DNA of 64,000 nucleotides from an uncultured Oscillospiraceae bacterium (GCA_934466455.1 CAKSLF010000005.1:1-64000); one strand, 5' to 3'; positions 24,556 to 33,333 are shown, counted from the stretch's first letter. The notes: generated by a model from the letters alone, not told the origin. Made by a program: numbers and translations.

Positions 24556-25059
24556 TTATAGAAATTTGAAATTTTCGATTTCAAAGACGGTTTCTTCTTC
24601 GGGAAAGGTTATTCTTACGGGAACAAGTCCCTCCTTTTGAAGCTCTGCGGAAAAGCCGTCGCAGCGTGCGACCGCACGGGTTTGTTCTATATTAAGGTAG
24701 ATTTCGTCCGGGAGGGAGAGAGCGGTCACGGCGGAGAAAAAAAGCCTTGCGGGGGCTTTTTCCGGAATTGCGGAAAAGGGCAGCTCCGCCGATATTCCGC
24801 AAAATTCAAAGATTGCGCTTTTTCCGTCAATAACGGCGGAAAGCCCCGCCATGCTTTGCGGCTCCGTTACGGAAAATACGACGGAGCCGCCGCTTTTTGT
24901 TATGTCGGCGGCAAAAAAATCTTCGCCGCAGGTGATGCTTGCCCGGCAGGAGAAATCCCCGGAATAGGCCGCAGCAATGTTCTCTGCGCTCAAAGCGGCG
25001 GACCTTGAGCACCCGACAAGAAGCAGTGCAAAAATTACAAGCATTATTCCTTTTCGCAT
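24556..25059 (-). CDS. Small lipoprotein
   Basis: The start is ATG 25059 behind AAAGGAGG; an in-frame ATG at 25095 falls inside a large hairpin. The 167-residue product has a lipoprotein signal (LLVGC, Cys 17), then a beta-strand-rich body with a LolA/outer-lipoprotein-like rhythm (GDFSCRASITCGEDFFAADI, GGSVVFSVTEPQSMAGL, SAIFEFCGISAEL). The family is not certain. It may be a polymer-binding or sensor lipoprotein on the outer leaflet. Its Shine-Dalgarno lies in the 3' arm of the hairpin at 25070-25109, so its translation may depend on that structure. Confidence 0.65.
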   Translation of the reverse strand: MRKGIMLVIFALLLVGCSRSAALSAENIAAAYSGDFSCRASITCGEDFFAADITKSGGSVVFSVTEPQSMAGLSAVIDGKSAIFEFCGISAELPFSAIPEKAPARLFFSAVTALSLPDEIYLNIEQTRAVARCDGFSAELQKEGLVPVRITFPEEETVFEIENFKFL

Positions 25060-25069
25060 AACAAAAAAG

Positions 25070-25109
25070 CCTCCTTTGCGCATATGGAATATCATATGCG
25101 CAAAGGAGG
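25070..25109 (-). terminator. 17-bp perfect hairpin: terminator of nnrE-nnrD that contains the next gene's Shine-Dalgarno
   Basis: Arms 25070-25086 and 25093-25109 are exact inverted repeats with a 6-nt loop. Read on the minus strand, the second arm ends GGAGG-C followed by six Ts, a normal intrinsic terminator. The AAAGGAGG of that arm is the only ribosome binding site of the lipoprotein starting at 25059. Confidence 0.85.
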
Positions 25110-25122
25110 TAAAAATATGCGG

Positions 25123-26661
25123 TCAAAGCTCTCTGTCGGCAAGAAGACGGCAAAGATAAGCCGGAATATCGGTTGGCAGCATGCCGTATTCGGAAAGGCT
25201 GTCGGCAGCCTTATCGGCGGCAAGCCCGTGAAGATAAACTCCGCAGACGGCGCAGGCGGTTTCGATAAAGCCCTGCGCAGCAAGGGAAGCTATCATTCCG
25301 GCAAGCAGGTCGCCGCTTCCGCCCTTGGCAAGACCGGGGTTCCCGACCGGGCTGAAAAATACATCTCCGTTTGGACAGGCAATAACGGTGGAACTGTCCT
25401 TGAGCACGAGCACACAGTTGTATTTTTTGGAGAACTCTGCGGCGGTTTCAAGCCTTGTTTCGGCAATTTCCGCAGGGGTTTTGCCGCAAAGTCTTGCCAT
25501 TTCGCCCATATGCGGGGTGATAACCGGCATTTTTGCGGCGGAAAGCAAAAGCTCCGGTTCTGCGGAAATGCAGTTTAAGGCGTCCGCATCGAGCACAAGG
25601 GAGCATTTTGCGTGCTCAAGCACGGATTTTACAAGGGCGCAGGTATCCTCGCTTTGTCCAAGCCCGCAGCCTATGAGCACGGCGGAGGCTTCCTCCGCTG
25701 CGGGGAGCAAAAGCTCCGCCGCATCTGCGGAAATTCCGCCCTCGGCGTTTGCGGGCAGAGGAAGAAAGGTCGCCTCGGGAACAATAGGGGCAATAAGGCT
25801 TTGCACTCTTTCGGTGCAGGCTATTTTAACTATGCCTGCGCCCATACGCAGGGCACCGGTTGCGCTTATTGCCGCCGCACCGGGAAAGCTTGCGCTTCCC
25901 GTTATGCAAAGCAGCTTTCCGAAGGTGCCCTTATGGCTTATGCGGGGGCGTTTGCGGATTGAAGAAAAAACCATTTCCTCGCTTGCGCAAAAGCAGGTTT
26001 GAGGAATTTCGTCAAGCACTTCGTGAGGTATGCCTATATCAACCTCCACGGTTTTTCCGCAAAATTCCTTTCCGGGAAGAAGCAGATGACCGGGCTTTTG
26101 TGCATCAAAAGCAACGGTAAAATCCGCACGGACCGCACCCTTTGCGGCTGCGCCCGTATCTGCATTTATCCCGCTTGCTATATCGAGGGAGATGACCTTT
26201 GCGCCGGAAGAATTTATAAGGGAGGCTATTTCTCCGAAGGGCGGGCGAAATTCGCCGGAAAATCCGGTGCCGAAAAGCGCATCCACTATTATGTCTGCGC
26301 CGCCGATATATTCCGCTATTTTTGCGCCGTCGGTTTCCCAATCGAGTATTGTTATTCCCGTTTCCAAAATACAGTTATACATATATTTTGCTTCTTCGGT
26401 GCGGGGAAGTCCGCCGCAAAGCACAACGATTATATTTGCGCCTTCTTCAAAAAGCTTTCGTGCAACAACAAAGCCGTCGCCGCCGTTGTTTCCGCTTCCG
26501 CAAAAAATCATAAAGTTGCGCCCGACTATGTTGCGCTCTCTTTTTCTTATGCAGGCGGCTGCGGCGCAGCCGGCATTTTCCATAAGTCTCTGGTATGTAA
26601 CGCCCATTTCATCGGAAAGGCGTTCCGCTTTCTTCATCTGTGGGATAGTAAAGATTTTCAT
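25123..26661 (-). CDS. nnr: Bifunctional NAD(P)H-hydrate epimerase / ADP-dependent NAD(P)H-hydrate dehydratase
   Basis: The start is ATG 26661, after TTGTCC; the ATG at 26682 is less likely. In the 512-residue product the N-terminal epimerase (about 1-210, NnrE/YjeF_N) has QRLMENAGCAAA, FCGSGNNGGDGFVVAR, DALFGTGF and SLDIASGINADTG. The C-terminal kinase-like dehydratase (about 225-510, NnrD) has KGTFGKLLCITGSASFPGA, VITPHMGEMARL, and NPGLAKGGSGDLLAGMIA with the catalytic Gly-Ser-Gly-Asp. It repairs hydrated NADH/NADPH. Fused forms are normal in bacteria. Promoter TTGAAA-17-TATAAT is at 26738-26766, back to back with the pheS leader promoter. Confidence 0.95.
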   Translation of the reverse strand: MKIFTIPQMKKAERLSDEMGVTYQRLMENAGCAAAACIRKRERNIVGRNFMIFCGSGNNGGDGFVVARKLFEEGANIIVVLCGGLPRTEEAKYMYNCILETGITILDWETDGAKIAEYIGGADIIVDALFGTGFSGEFRPPFGEIASLINSSGAKVISLDIASGINADTGAAAKGAVRADFTVAFDAQKPGHLLLPGKEFCGKTVEVDIGIPHEVLDEIPQTCFCASEEMVFSSIRKRPRISHKGTFGKLLCITGSASFPGAAAISATGALRMGAGIVKIACTERVQSLIAPIVPEATFLPLPANAEGGISADAAELLLPAAEEASAVLIGCGLGQSEDTCALVKSVLEHAKCSLVLDADALNCISAEPELLLSAAKMPVITPHMGEMARLCGKTPAEIAETRLETAAEFSKKYNCVLVLKDSSTVIACPNGDVFFSPVGNPGLAKGGSGDLLAGMIASLAAQGFIETACAVCGVYLHGLAADKAADSLSEYGMLPTDIPAYLCRLLADREL

Positions 26662-26737
26662 ATGTTGTCCTTTCTTCGGCAAAAAGCAAAGGGAAAAATT
26701 CTTTCTTAAATCGGAGCAAAGCTTTGCTTTAGCTATA

Positions 26738-26766
26738 ATTATACTTTTGTTTTAAGTATTTTTCAA
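26738..26766 (-). promoter_or_regulatory. Promoter of nnr
   Basis: On the minus strand: TTGAAA, 17-bp spacer, TATAAT. Confidence 0.72.
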
Positions 26767-26777
26767 TCGAAAAAGGC

Positions 26778-26806
26778 TTGAAAAAAAGTTTTTAATGTGT
26801 TATTAT
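26778..26806 (+). promoter_or_regulatory. Promoter of the T-box-pheS transcript
   Basis: TTGAAA (26778-26783), 17-bp spacer, TATTAT (26801-26806). It faces away from the nnr promoter 12 bp upstream. Confidence 0.7.
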
Positions 26807-26812
26807 CCTTTT

Positions 26813-27093
26813 GTTATATAAATAAACGCATTGACCAAGAGAGTAAGAGCGTGTTTTTCCGGAAAAAGAGAGAACGGTCGCCGGCTGAAAGCCGTTTTGC
26901 CGGAGCTGCGCCCCGAAGTTCGCTTGCGAGCGGTCCCGCTGAAAAAAATTGCAGTAGGCGGGAACGGACGGCACCGTTATAGGCTTTTTTGAGTGCCGAA
27001 GGGCTTTTTTCGCCTTTCGGAAGGTGGGTGGTACCACGGAGAATTTGCTTTTGAGTCTTCGTCCCAATTTGCGGTGGGGCGGAGATTTTTTTA
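26813..27093 (+). promoter_or_regulatory. T-box riboswitch leader, phenylalanine type
   Basis: The leader has the stem I kink-turn sequence GACCAAGAGAGTAAGAG near its start. A likely specifier codon TTC (Phe) lies at 26919-26921 in the 3' side of stem I. The conserved T-box sequence AAGGTGGGTGGTACCACGGA is at 27021-27040. A terminator stem follows (about 27054-27085, CTTCGTCCC pairing GGGGCGGAG), then T7. Uncharged tRNA-Phe should bind the specifier and the GGTACC-region bulge, favouring the antiterminator and so pheS-pheT expression when phenylalanine is short. The exact specifier position is inferred from the downstream genes. Confidence 0.9.
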
Positions 27094-27171
27094 TGCAAAA
27101 ATTTTTTCGGCTTTTCGCCGCAAAACAAAACAAGCTATTTTATTATTATCAAAAAAACGGAGTTGAGAACA

Positions 27172-28191
27172 ATGAAAGAACTGCTGGAACAGATTCGCCA
27201 AAAGGCAAGAAACGAGCTTGCTGCGGCGGAGGATTCCAAAGGGCTTGAGGAGCTGCGTGTTCGCTACCTCGGTAAAAAAGGCGAGCTTACCGCAATTCTC
27301 AAGCAAATGGGCGGGCTTTCCGCCGAAGAACGCCCGGTAATCGGGCAGCTTGCCAACCAGATTCGCACAGAAATCGAAAACGAGCTTAAAGAAGCGGACG
27401 CTCATATAAAAGAGCATATGCTCGAAAAAAAGCTTGCCGCAGAAACCATTGATGTAACCCTTCCGGGAACGCCCTGCGCCACCGGCAAGGAGCACCCGCT
27501 TTCCCTCGTTCTTAATGAGGTAGAGGATATTTTTGTGGGAATGGGCTTTTCCATTGCCGAGGGTCCGGAGGTAGAAACCGATTATTATAACTTTGAGGCA
27601 CTCAATCTTCCTAAGGACCACCCCGCAAGAGATACTCAGGATACCTTCTATATTACCGAAAATGTGCTGCTTCGTACCCAAACCTCGCCCGTTCAGGTGC
27701 GTGTTATGGAAAAGCAAAAGCCGCCTATCAGAATAATTGCTCCGGGAAGAGTTTACCGTTCCGATGCAGTTGACGCAACCCACAGCCCGCTTTTCCACCA
27801 GATAGAGGGACTTGTTGTTGATAAAGGCATAACCATGGCAGACCTAAAGGGCACTCTTGAAATTTTTATCAAGCGGCTTTACGGCGAGGACTCCGTTGTG
27901 CGTTTCCGCCCGCATCATTTCCCGTTTACCGAGCCTTCTGCCGAAATGGATATTCAGTGCTTTAACTGCCACGGAGCGGGCTGCCCCGTATGTAAGGGCG
28001 AGGGTTGGATAGAAATTCTCGGTTGCGGAATGGTTCACCCAAAGGTTCTCGAAAATTGCAATATCGACCCGGAGGAATACAGCGGTTTTGCCTTCGGAAT
28101 AGGGCTGGAGCGTATTGTAATGCGCCGCTTTGCCATAAACGACCTTCGTCTTCTTTACGAAAACGACCTTCGTTTCCTTGACCAGTTCTGA
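27172..28191 (+). CDS. pheS: Phenylalanine--tRNA ligase alpha subunit
   Basis: The start is ATG 27172, 9 bp after GGAG; the TTG at 27163 overlaps the site. The 339-residue product has an N-terminal coiled-coil arm (about 1-85, LRVRYLGKKGELT), then the class II catalytic core: HPLSLVLNEVEDIF, GPEVETDYYNFEALN, HPARDTQDTFYI, motif 2 RIIAPGRVYRSDAVDATHSP and motif 3 FAFGIGLERIVM. With PheT it forms the heterotetramer charging tRNA-Phe. Expression is under the T-box leader. A short extra gene separates it from pheT. Confidence 0.98.
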   Translation: MKELLEQIRQKARNELAAAEDSKGLEELRVRYLGKKGELTAILKQMGGLSAEERPVIGQLANQIRTEIENELKEADAHIKEHMLEKKLAAETIDVTLPGTPCATGKEHPLSLVLNEVEDIFVGMGFSIAEGPEVETDYYNFEALNLPKDHPARDTQDTFYITENVLLRTQTSPVQVRVMEKQKPPIRIIAPGRVYRSDAVDATHSPLFHQIEGLVVDKGITMADLKGTLEIFIKRLYGEDSVVRFRPHHFPFTEPSAEMDIQCFNCHGAGCPVCKGEGWIEILGCGMVHPKVLENCNIDPEEYSGFAFGIGLERIVMRRFAINDLRLLYENDLRFLDQF

Positions 28192-28206
28192 TAAGGAGGC
28201 TGTTTT

Positions 28207-28527
28207 ATGCCGAACAAACAGGAAATTTTCAGCATGACGCAGAATTTTCAGGCTCGCTGCCTGAATTTGCAGCGGAAAGCGTTTATGGACTATCAGGAAA
28301 GGGATATTTCCCCGGAGCTTCGTGACAGAGCCGTAAAAATGCTTAAAGATGTAAATGTCGGCGATTATGCCGCCGCAGCAAAAGAGGCGGATACGATCGT
28401 ATATCTGTTCAAAATGCTGATGATACAGAGTTATATCACTCCTCCCACCTTTGAGAGTCTTGCCGGTGACGGCGTTGCGCTTTCCGTGATTTTGAAGGAT
28501 ATTGCGGAAAACGGCGGAGAGGAATAA
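28207..28527 (+). CDS. Small helical protein of unknown function inserted between pheS and pheT
   Basis: The ATG at 28207 lies behind AAGGAGG, 15 bp after pheS; the stop lies 22 bp before pheT. The 106-residue product is soluble and mostly helical, with FQARCLNLQRKAFMDYQERD, LRDRAVKMLKDVNVG and IVYLFKMLMIQSYITPP. No Cys pairs, signal or membrane helix are seen. I know no such gene at this position; zapA-like genes sometimes follow pheT but do not look like this. It has core-like codon use and a strong ribosome binding site, and would be made whenever the T-box permits. Function unknown. Confidence 0.75.
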   Translation: MPNKQEIFSMTQNFQARCLNLQRKAFMDYQERDISPELRDRAVKMLKDVNVGDYAAAAKEADTIVYLFKMLMIQSYITPPTFESLAGDGVALSVILKDIAENGGEE

Positions 28528-28549
28528 TTACAAGAAAAGAGGTAAAACA

Positions 28550-30928
28550 ATGGATCTGTCTTTAAGATGGCTCAGCGACTATGTTGATACCGGCGTTACG
28601 CCGAAGCAGTTTTGCGACGCCATGACAATGTCCGGTTCAAAGGTTGAATGTTATTCCGAGGAAGCGGACTATATAACAAATTGTGTTGTGGGAAAAATCA
28701 CTCATATAGAAAAACATCCGGATGCCGACAAGCTTCAGATTTGCCAGGTTGATGTCGGAAACCGCACGGTTCAAATCGTTACCGCCGCAACCAATGTTTT
28801 CGAGGGTGCGCTTGTTCCCGTTGCTCTTGATAATTCCACCCTTGCGAACGGAATTAAAATAAAAAAGGGAAAACTCCGCGGAGTTGTTTCCGAGGGTATG
28901 ATGTGTTCCGTTGCGGAGCTTGGCGTAACCGTACATGATTTTCCCTATGCGATAGAGGACGGAATTCTCATTATCGAAGAGGACTGCAAGCCCGGCGATA
29001 ATATAAGGGAAGCACTTGGACTTAACGACACCACCGTTGAGTTTGAGATAACCTCAAACCGCCCGGATTGTCTTTCCGTAATCGGTCTTGCAAGAGAAGC
29101 GGCGGCAACCTTTGATAAGGAGCTGCATCTTCCCGAGCCGAAGGTGGAGCACGAAACCGGCGATATTCACGATATGCTCTCCGTAGAGGTAAAAAACCCC
29201 AACCTCTGCCGCAGATATATTGCAAGAATGGTTAAAAATATAAAGATTGCTCCCTCCCCGAGATGGATGCGTGAACGCCTCCGTGCAAGCGGCGTTCGCC
29301 CGATAAACAATCTTGTTGATATTACAAACTATGTAATGCTTGAATACGGTCAGCCGATGCACGCTTTTGACTATAAATATCTCAAGGGCGGAAAAATCGT
29401 TGTCCGCAACGCAGAAGAGGGCGAAAGCATAACCACCCTTGACGGAGTGGAGCGCAAGCTTTCTTCCGATATGCTTGTAATCTGCGATGAAGAAAAGCCC
29501 TCCTGCGTGGCAGGCGTTATGGGCGGAGAATTCAGCGGAATTCAAGATGATACAAATACCGTGGTATTTGAATCCGCAAATTTCCTCGGATCCTCCGTGC
29601 GCATTACCGCAAAAAAACTTGGGATGAGAACGGAATCCTCCGGCAGATATGAAAAAGGACTTGATTCCAGAATGTGTTTGCCTGCGGTGGAAAGAGCGTG
29701 CCAGCTTGTTGAGATGCTCGGTGCGGGCGAGGTAGTCGGCGGATATATTGATATAGATAATGCAAACGAGGCTCCGCTTACCGTTCCGTTCCAGCCCGAA
29801 TGGATAAATCGCTTCCTCGGAATTGATATTTCTGCGGAAAAGATGATTTCTATTCTTGAAAAAATCGGCTATAAGGTTGAAAACAATATAATTACCGTTC
29901 CCTCATACCGTGCGGGAGATACCCGCCATAAAGCGGATATTGCAGAGGAGATTGCCCGCTTCTACGGTTACGATGTCATTCCGAACACCGCCGTAACGGG
30001 TGCTTCTCAGGGCGGGCTTACGCTTGAACAGAAGTTTGAAAAGCACCTTGGCGAGCTGCTCCGTGCAAACGGCTGCTATGAGGTGGAAACATACAGCTTC
30101 ATCAGCCCGAAATACTATGACAAGATAAATCTTCCGGAGGACAGCGAGCTTCGCCGCAGCGTTGTTATAACAAATCCCCTTGGCGAGGATACCTCCGTAA
30201 TGCGCACAACCTGTGTGCCTTCAATGCTTGAGGTAATCTCCCGCAACTATAACAACAGAAACCTTTCCGGCAGGCTTTATGAAATGGGCAAGGTCTATTT
30301 GCCCAAAGAAAGCCCGGATATTCTTCCCGATGAAAGAGTGGTTGCCGTTGTGGGAACCTTCGGCGATAAAGAAGATTTCTTTGCGCTGAAAGGTATTCTT
30401 AATGAGGCATTCGATAAGCTCGGCGTTGTCGGAGTTGAGTATTCCGCACTTAAAACAAATCCTGCTTTCCACCCGGGCCGCTGTGCGGAAATCACAATCG
30501 GCGAAAAGAAAATCGGCGTAATCGGTGAGATTGCCCCTGCCGTGCTCGAAAATTACGAAATCGGAACAAGAGCATATGTTGCCTCCGTGGATATGGCTGA
30601 TATTTTTGAAAACCGCATTGCCGAAAAGAAATTTAAGCCGACTCCCCGCTTCCCGGCTTCCGGCCGTGACCTTGCAATTATATGCGACGACGAAATACCC
30701 GCCGCAAGCCTTGAAAAGGCTATCCGCACCGGAGCAGGCAAGCTGCTTGAAAAGGTGGAGCTTTTCGATGTTTATAAAGGTCCTTCCGTTGCTCCGGGCA
30801 AAAAGAGCGTAGCCTATTCGATGACTCTCCGTGCGCCGGACCGCACCCTTACCGTTGAGGAATGTGACAAAGCGGTCGCAAAGGTGCTCAAGGAGCTTGA
30901 AAAGCTCGGCGCAAAGCTGCGTGCCTGA
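28550..30928 (+). CDS. pheT: Phenylalanine--tRNA ligase beta subunit
   Basis: The start is ATG 28550 behind AAAAGAGG. The 792-residue product has the full bacterial domain set: start LSLRWLSDYVDTG, the OB-fold tRNA-binding B2 domain (VVGKITHIEKHPDADKLQIC), B1/B3/B4 with the editing region (VEFEITSNRPDCLSVIGLAREA, NNLVDITNYVMLEYGQPMHA), B5 and the catalytic-like core (NPLGEDTSVMRT), and the C-terminal ferredoxin-like anticodon domain (FPASGRDLAIICDDEIPA). It completes the alpha2beta2 enzyme and hydrolyses mischarged Tyr-tRNA-Phe. Confidence 0.98.
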   Translation: MDLSLRWLSDYVDTGVTPKQFCDAMTMSGSKVECYSEEADYITNCVVGKITHIEKHPDADKLQICQVDVGNRTVQIVTAATNVFEGALVPVALDNSTLANGIKIKKGKLRGVVSEGMMCSVAELGVTVHDFPYAIEDGILIIEEDCKPGDNIREALGLNDTTVEFEITSNRPDCLSVIGLAREAAATFDKELHLPEPKVEHETGDIHDMLSVEVKNPNLCRRYIARMVKNIKIAPSPRWMRERLRASGVRPINNLVDITNYVMLEYGQPMHAFDYKYLKGGKIVVRNAEEGESITTLDGVERKLSSDMLVICDEEKPSCVAGVMGGEFSGIQDDTNTVVFESANFLGSSVRITAKKLGMRTESSGRYEKGLDSRMCLPAVERACQLVEMLGAGEVVGGYIDIDNANEAPLTVPFQPEWINRFLGIDISAEKMISILEKIGYKVENNIITVPSYRAGDTRHKADIAEEIARFYGYDVIPNTAVTGASQGGLTLEQKFEKHLGELLRANGCYEVETYSFISPKYYDKINLPEDSELRRSVVITNPLGEDTSVMRTTCVPSMLEVISRNYNNRNLSGRLYEMGKVYLPKESPDILPDERVVAVVGTFGDKEDFFALKGILNEAFDKLGVVGVEYSALKTNPAFHPGRCAEITIGEKKIGVIGEIAPAVLENYEIGTRAYVASVDMADIFENRIAEKKFKPTPRFPASGRDLAIICDDEIPAASLEKAIRTGAGKLLEKVELFDVYKGPSVAPGKKSVAYSMTLRAPDRTLTVEECDKAVAKVLKELEKLGAKLRA

Positions 30929-30956
30929 TTTTACGGAAAATATCCGTGCTCAAATC

Positions 30957-30995
30957 AAAATCCCGTGCTCAAAAAATGAGCACGGGATTTTTTTC
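30957..30995. terminator. Terminator between pheT and convergent lipoprotein gene
   Basis: A 14-bp perfect stem AAATCCCGTGCTCA with A5 loop is followed by T7. The stem carries the recurrent GTGCTC/GAGCAC motif. Confidence 0.92.
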
Positions 30996-31027
30996 TTATA
31001 AAAAACGGTTTTCGGATAAGTATGACA

Positions 31028-32014
31028 TCATTCTGCCGTTTCGGCTTGCGGAGGAGCAAAGCTGCGAACACATTCATAGCGATAAAGCTTTTCATCGTTC
31101 GGGAAAGAGAGCATAAAGCCCATATCTCCGGTGTTTGCAGCCCAAAGCATATTTCCGCCTTCGTCAAAGGCAAGAGCGATAAAGGAAGAACCGCCGGTGC
31201 TGGGATTTTCGTGCCGCTCCATAACATTGGGCGAAAGTAGGGCAATCCTTTCCAAAAGGTCAAGGCACTCTTCCTCCGAAAGGTCGGTTTTTACATTCTC
31301 GGTGCCGAGGGAATTGTCAATCACAACAATTTTTGAAATGCCGCTGTAATCCGCAACGCCGCTTTGCCATTGCTCAAGCGTTTCCGCAGAGCCGAGTACG
31401 ATTTCCTTTTCCCAAAGCTTTTCAAGATATGCGGAATACTCGCCGCAGCTTGGTCCCGCAAAGGTGAGAACCTCCGGAACGGAGTCTTTTTTAAGCGTAC
31501 ACCAAAAAACATCGCCGGGAATTTCGGGGTAACCCTTGTCCGCAGGCAAAAAACGCTCCCCGTCTATATCTTCTTTCTCAAAAAGGTCCGCAGTTATTGT
31601 ATAGGAGCCGTTGTAGACGATTTCTGCTTCGCCTCCTCGAAAATAAACGCTGTATACAATGTCGCCGCCGGTAATCGCGTCAAATTTCATTTTATCAAAC
31701 GGAACAAGGCGTATTTCCGAAAGAGCCTTTGCATATTCGTCGGCAGCGGAACCGGTAAGGCGGCAGGATTTTATTCCCTCAATGTTCCGGCAGGAGATTT
31801 TTACGGAATATATGTCGGATAGATTTATTTCTGCAATGCTGCCGAGCAAAACTGTTTCGAAGTTTTCTTGGGGAGCCTCTTTCGGGGAGCTTTGCTCCGA
31901 TACGCTTTCGGAGAAATCCGGAAGGGAGGAGCTTTCGCTTTCGGGCTTGCCGCACGCAGAAAGCAGAATGGCAAAGAGAGCGAGAACGGTAAAAAATAAA
32001 GTTGATCTGCGCAT
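31028..32014 (-). CDS. Lipoprotein of unknown function
   Basis: The 328-residue product is behind AAAGGAGG with a clear signal (LLSAC, Cys 21). A Ser/Glu/Pro-rich linker follows (about 22-50), then an alpha/beta body with IAEINLSDIYSVKISCRN, IVYSVYFRGGEAEIVYNG, ADYSGISKIVVIDNSLG and SSFIALAFDEGGNMLWA. No family is recognised. It has its own consensus promoter (32061-32089) and terminator. It is likely anchored to the outer face of the membrane. Confidence 0.72.
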   Translation of the reverse strand: MRRSTLFFTVLALFAILLSACGKPESESSSLPDFSESVSEQSSPKEAPQENFETVLLGSIAEINLSDIYSVKISCRNIEGIKSCRLTGSAADEYAKALSEIRLVPFDKMKFDAITGGDIVYSVYFRGGEAEIVYNGSYTITADLFEKEDIDGERFLPADKGYPEIPGDVFWCTLKKDSVPEVLTFAGPSCGEYSAYLEKLWEKEIVLGSAETLEQWQSGVADYSGISKIVVIDNSLGTENVKTDLSEEECLDLLERIALLSPNVMERHENPSTGGSSFIALAFDEGGNMLWAANTGDMGFMLSFPNDEKLYRYECVRSFAPPQAETAE

Positions 32015-32060
32015 ATAATAAGCCTCCTTTGAAAAGTAAATATGTTTTTTCTACATTTGT

Positions 32061-32089
32061 AGTATAGCAACCGCAAAGGGTTTTGTCAA
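32061..32089 (-). promoter_or_regulatory. Strong promoter of the lipoprotein gene
   Basis: On the minus strand: TTGACA, 17-bp spacer, TATACT, close to consensus. Confidence 0.82.
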
Positions 32090-32158
32090 TGAAAAAATAA
32101 AATATTCCGAAAAAAGTTCCGTTCAACCGCAAGTAGAGCCGCATTAACGGCGGCGTTA

Positions 32159-32187
32159 TTGCACCGTCTTAGAAAAAGCGGTATACT
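32159..32187 (+). promoter_or_regulatory. Promoter of XRE-TPR regulator
   Basis: TTGCAC (32159-32164), 17-bp spacer, TATACT (32182-32187). Confidence 0.65.
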
Positions 32188-32236
32188 TTAGTCAAGTTAA
32201 GGCGTCTGACAAATTTTTATAATCGGAGGTTGTTAT

Positions 32237-33277
32237 ATGACCGTTCAAATAGGAGGAAAAATAAAAACCCTTCGCCTTGCAAAAAGCATGACGCAGGAGC
32301 AGCTTGCGCAAAAGCTGATGGTAAGCCCACAGGCGGTTTCAAAGTGGGAAAACGGTGCGGCAATGCCGGATATTCAGCTTTTGCCGGAACTTTCCGTGAC
32401 GCTTGGCGTCACAATCGACGCACTTTTTTCCATGACGGACGAAAGCCGCATGGAGCGCATCGAAAATATGATATGGGACGAACGCTTCATCGCCGAAGCG
32501 GATTTCAAGGCGGAGGAGGCGTTCCTCAAGGACAAGTGCATCGAGCCGGAACACCGCACCAAGGCAACCCTGCTTTTGGCTGAGCTTTACTGCAAGCGCG
32601 CCCGGGAATACAACGAAATGGCGTCGCCGCTTGCACGCCTTGCGCTGGAGCTTCTTCCGGATTGCAAAGAGGCGCACAACGCAATTTTTGATTCCGAGGG
32701 CGGCGCATATCTCGATTGGAATATTGTAAACCACAGCCGTACCATTGATTTTTATAAAGAGTTTATTGCAAACCACCCGAAGAATAAAGCCGCATATTGG
32801 TGGCTGCTTGACCTTCTTACGGCGGATTGCCGCTGTGAGGAAGCAAGGGAATACCTCCGGAGACTAAATGACCTTGGCGAGGATTTTAACAGTCTTTTCT
32901 ATCTCGGCTTGATTTTGAAGAAGGAAAACAAGCCGGAGAAAGCCTTTGCGGTATGGCAGGAAATGACGGAAAAATACAATACCAATGCAAATGTTTGGAT
33001 TACCTGCGGTAACGAAATGGCAAAATGCTGCCGCTATGATGAAGCAATAGAATTTTTCCAAAAATATAACGAAGCTTCCCCAAAGCCGCATTTTGTGGAT
33101 GCCTATGAATGTATGGCGCAAATCTATGAAATAAAAGGCGATTATAAGGAAGCAATATCCTGTTACGAAAGTATAATTTCCCTTATGAAAGAGGAATGGA
33201 GCGAAACCCAAGGCGAGGCGATTGACAGCCCGAAAAGGAACATCGACAGATTAAACAAAAAGCTTGCAGCAGAATAA
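32237..33277 (+). CDS. XRE-family transcriptional regulator with TPR-like C-terminus
   Basis: The 346-residue product starts behind CGGAGG. The Cro/C1-type helix-turn-helix spans about 5-60 (IKTLRLAKSMTQEQLAQKLM, VSPQAVSKWENGAAMPD, LPELSVTLGVTIDALF). The rest is helical repeats: WWLLDLLTADCRCEEAREYL, LFYLGLILKKENKPEKAFAVW, ANVWITCGNEMAKCCRYDEA, YECMAQIYEIKGDYKEAISC. Four or more TPR-like units suit peptide binding as in RRNPP-type quorum regulators, although the fusion and length alone do not prove that class. No small secreted-peptide ORF with a signal was found next to it. Confidence 0.85.
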   Translation: MTVQIGGKIKTLRLAKSMTQEQLAQKLMVSPQAVSKWENGAAMPDIQLLPELSVTLGVTIDALFSMTDESRMERIENMIWDERFIAEADFKAEEAFLKDKCIEPEHRTKATLLLAELYCKRAREYNEMASPLARLALELLPDCKEAHNAIFDSEGGAYLDWNIVNHSRTIDFYKEFIANHPKNKAAYWWLLDLLTADCRCEEAREYLRRLNDLGEDFNSLFYLGLILKKENKPEKAFAVWQEMTEKYNTNANVWITCGNEMAKCCRYDEAIEFFQKYNEASPKPHFVDAYECMAQIYEIKGDYKEAISCYESIISLMKEEWSETQGEAIDSPKRNIDRLNKKLAAE

Positions 33278-33300
33278 AAGAAACGGCTTTATAAAGCCGA

Positions 33301-33333
33301 AAAATGCGGCGTCTTCCGACGCCGCATTTTACT
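33301..33333. terminator. Terminator between regulator and deoB
   Basis: A 13-bp perfect stem AAAATGCGGCGTC with TTCC loop is usable from both convergent sides. Confidence 0.88.

Noticed and set aside
32237..33277. RRNPP quorum-sensing pair with a signal-peptide gene
   Set aside because: The regulator fits by layout, but no short ORF with a signal sequence follows it before the terminator at 33301.
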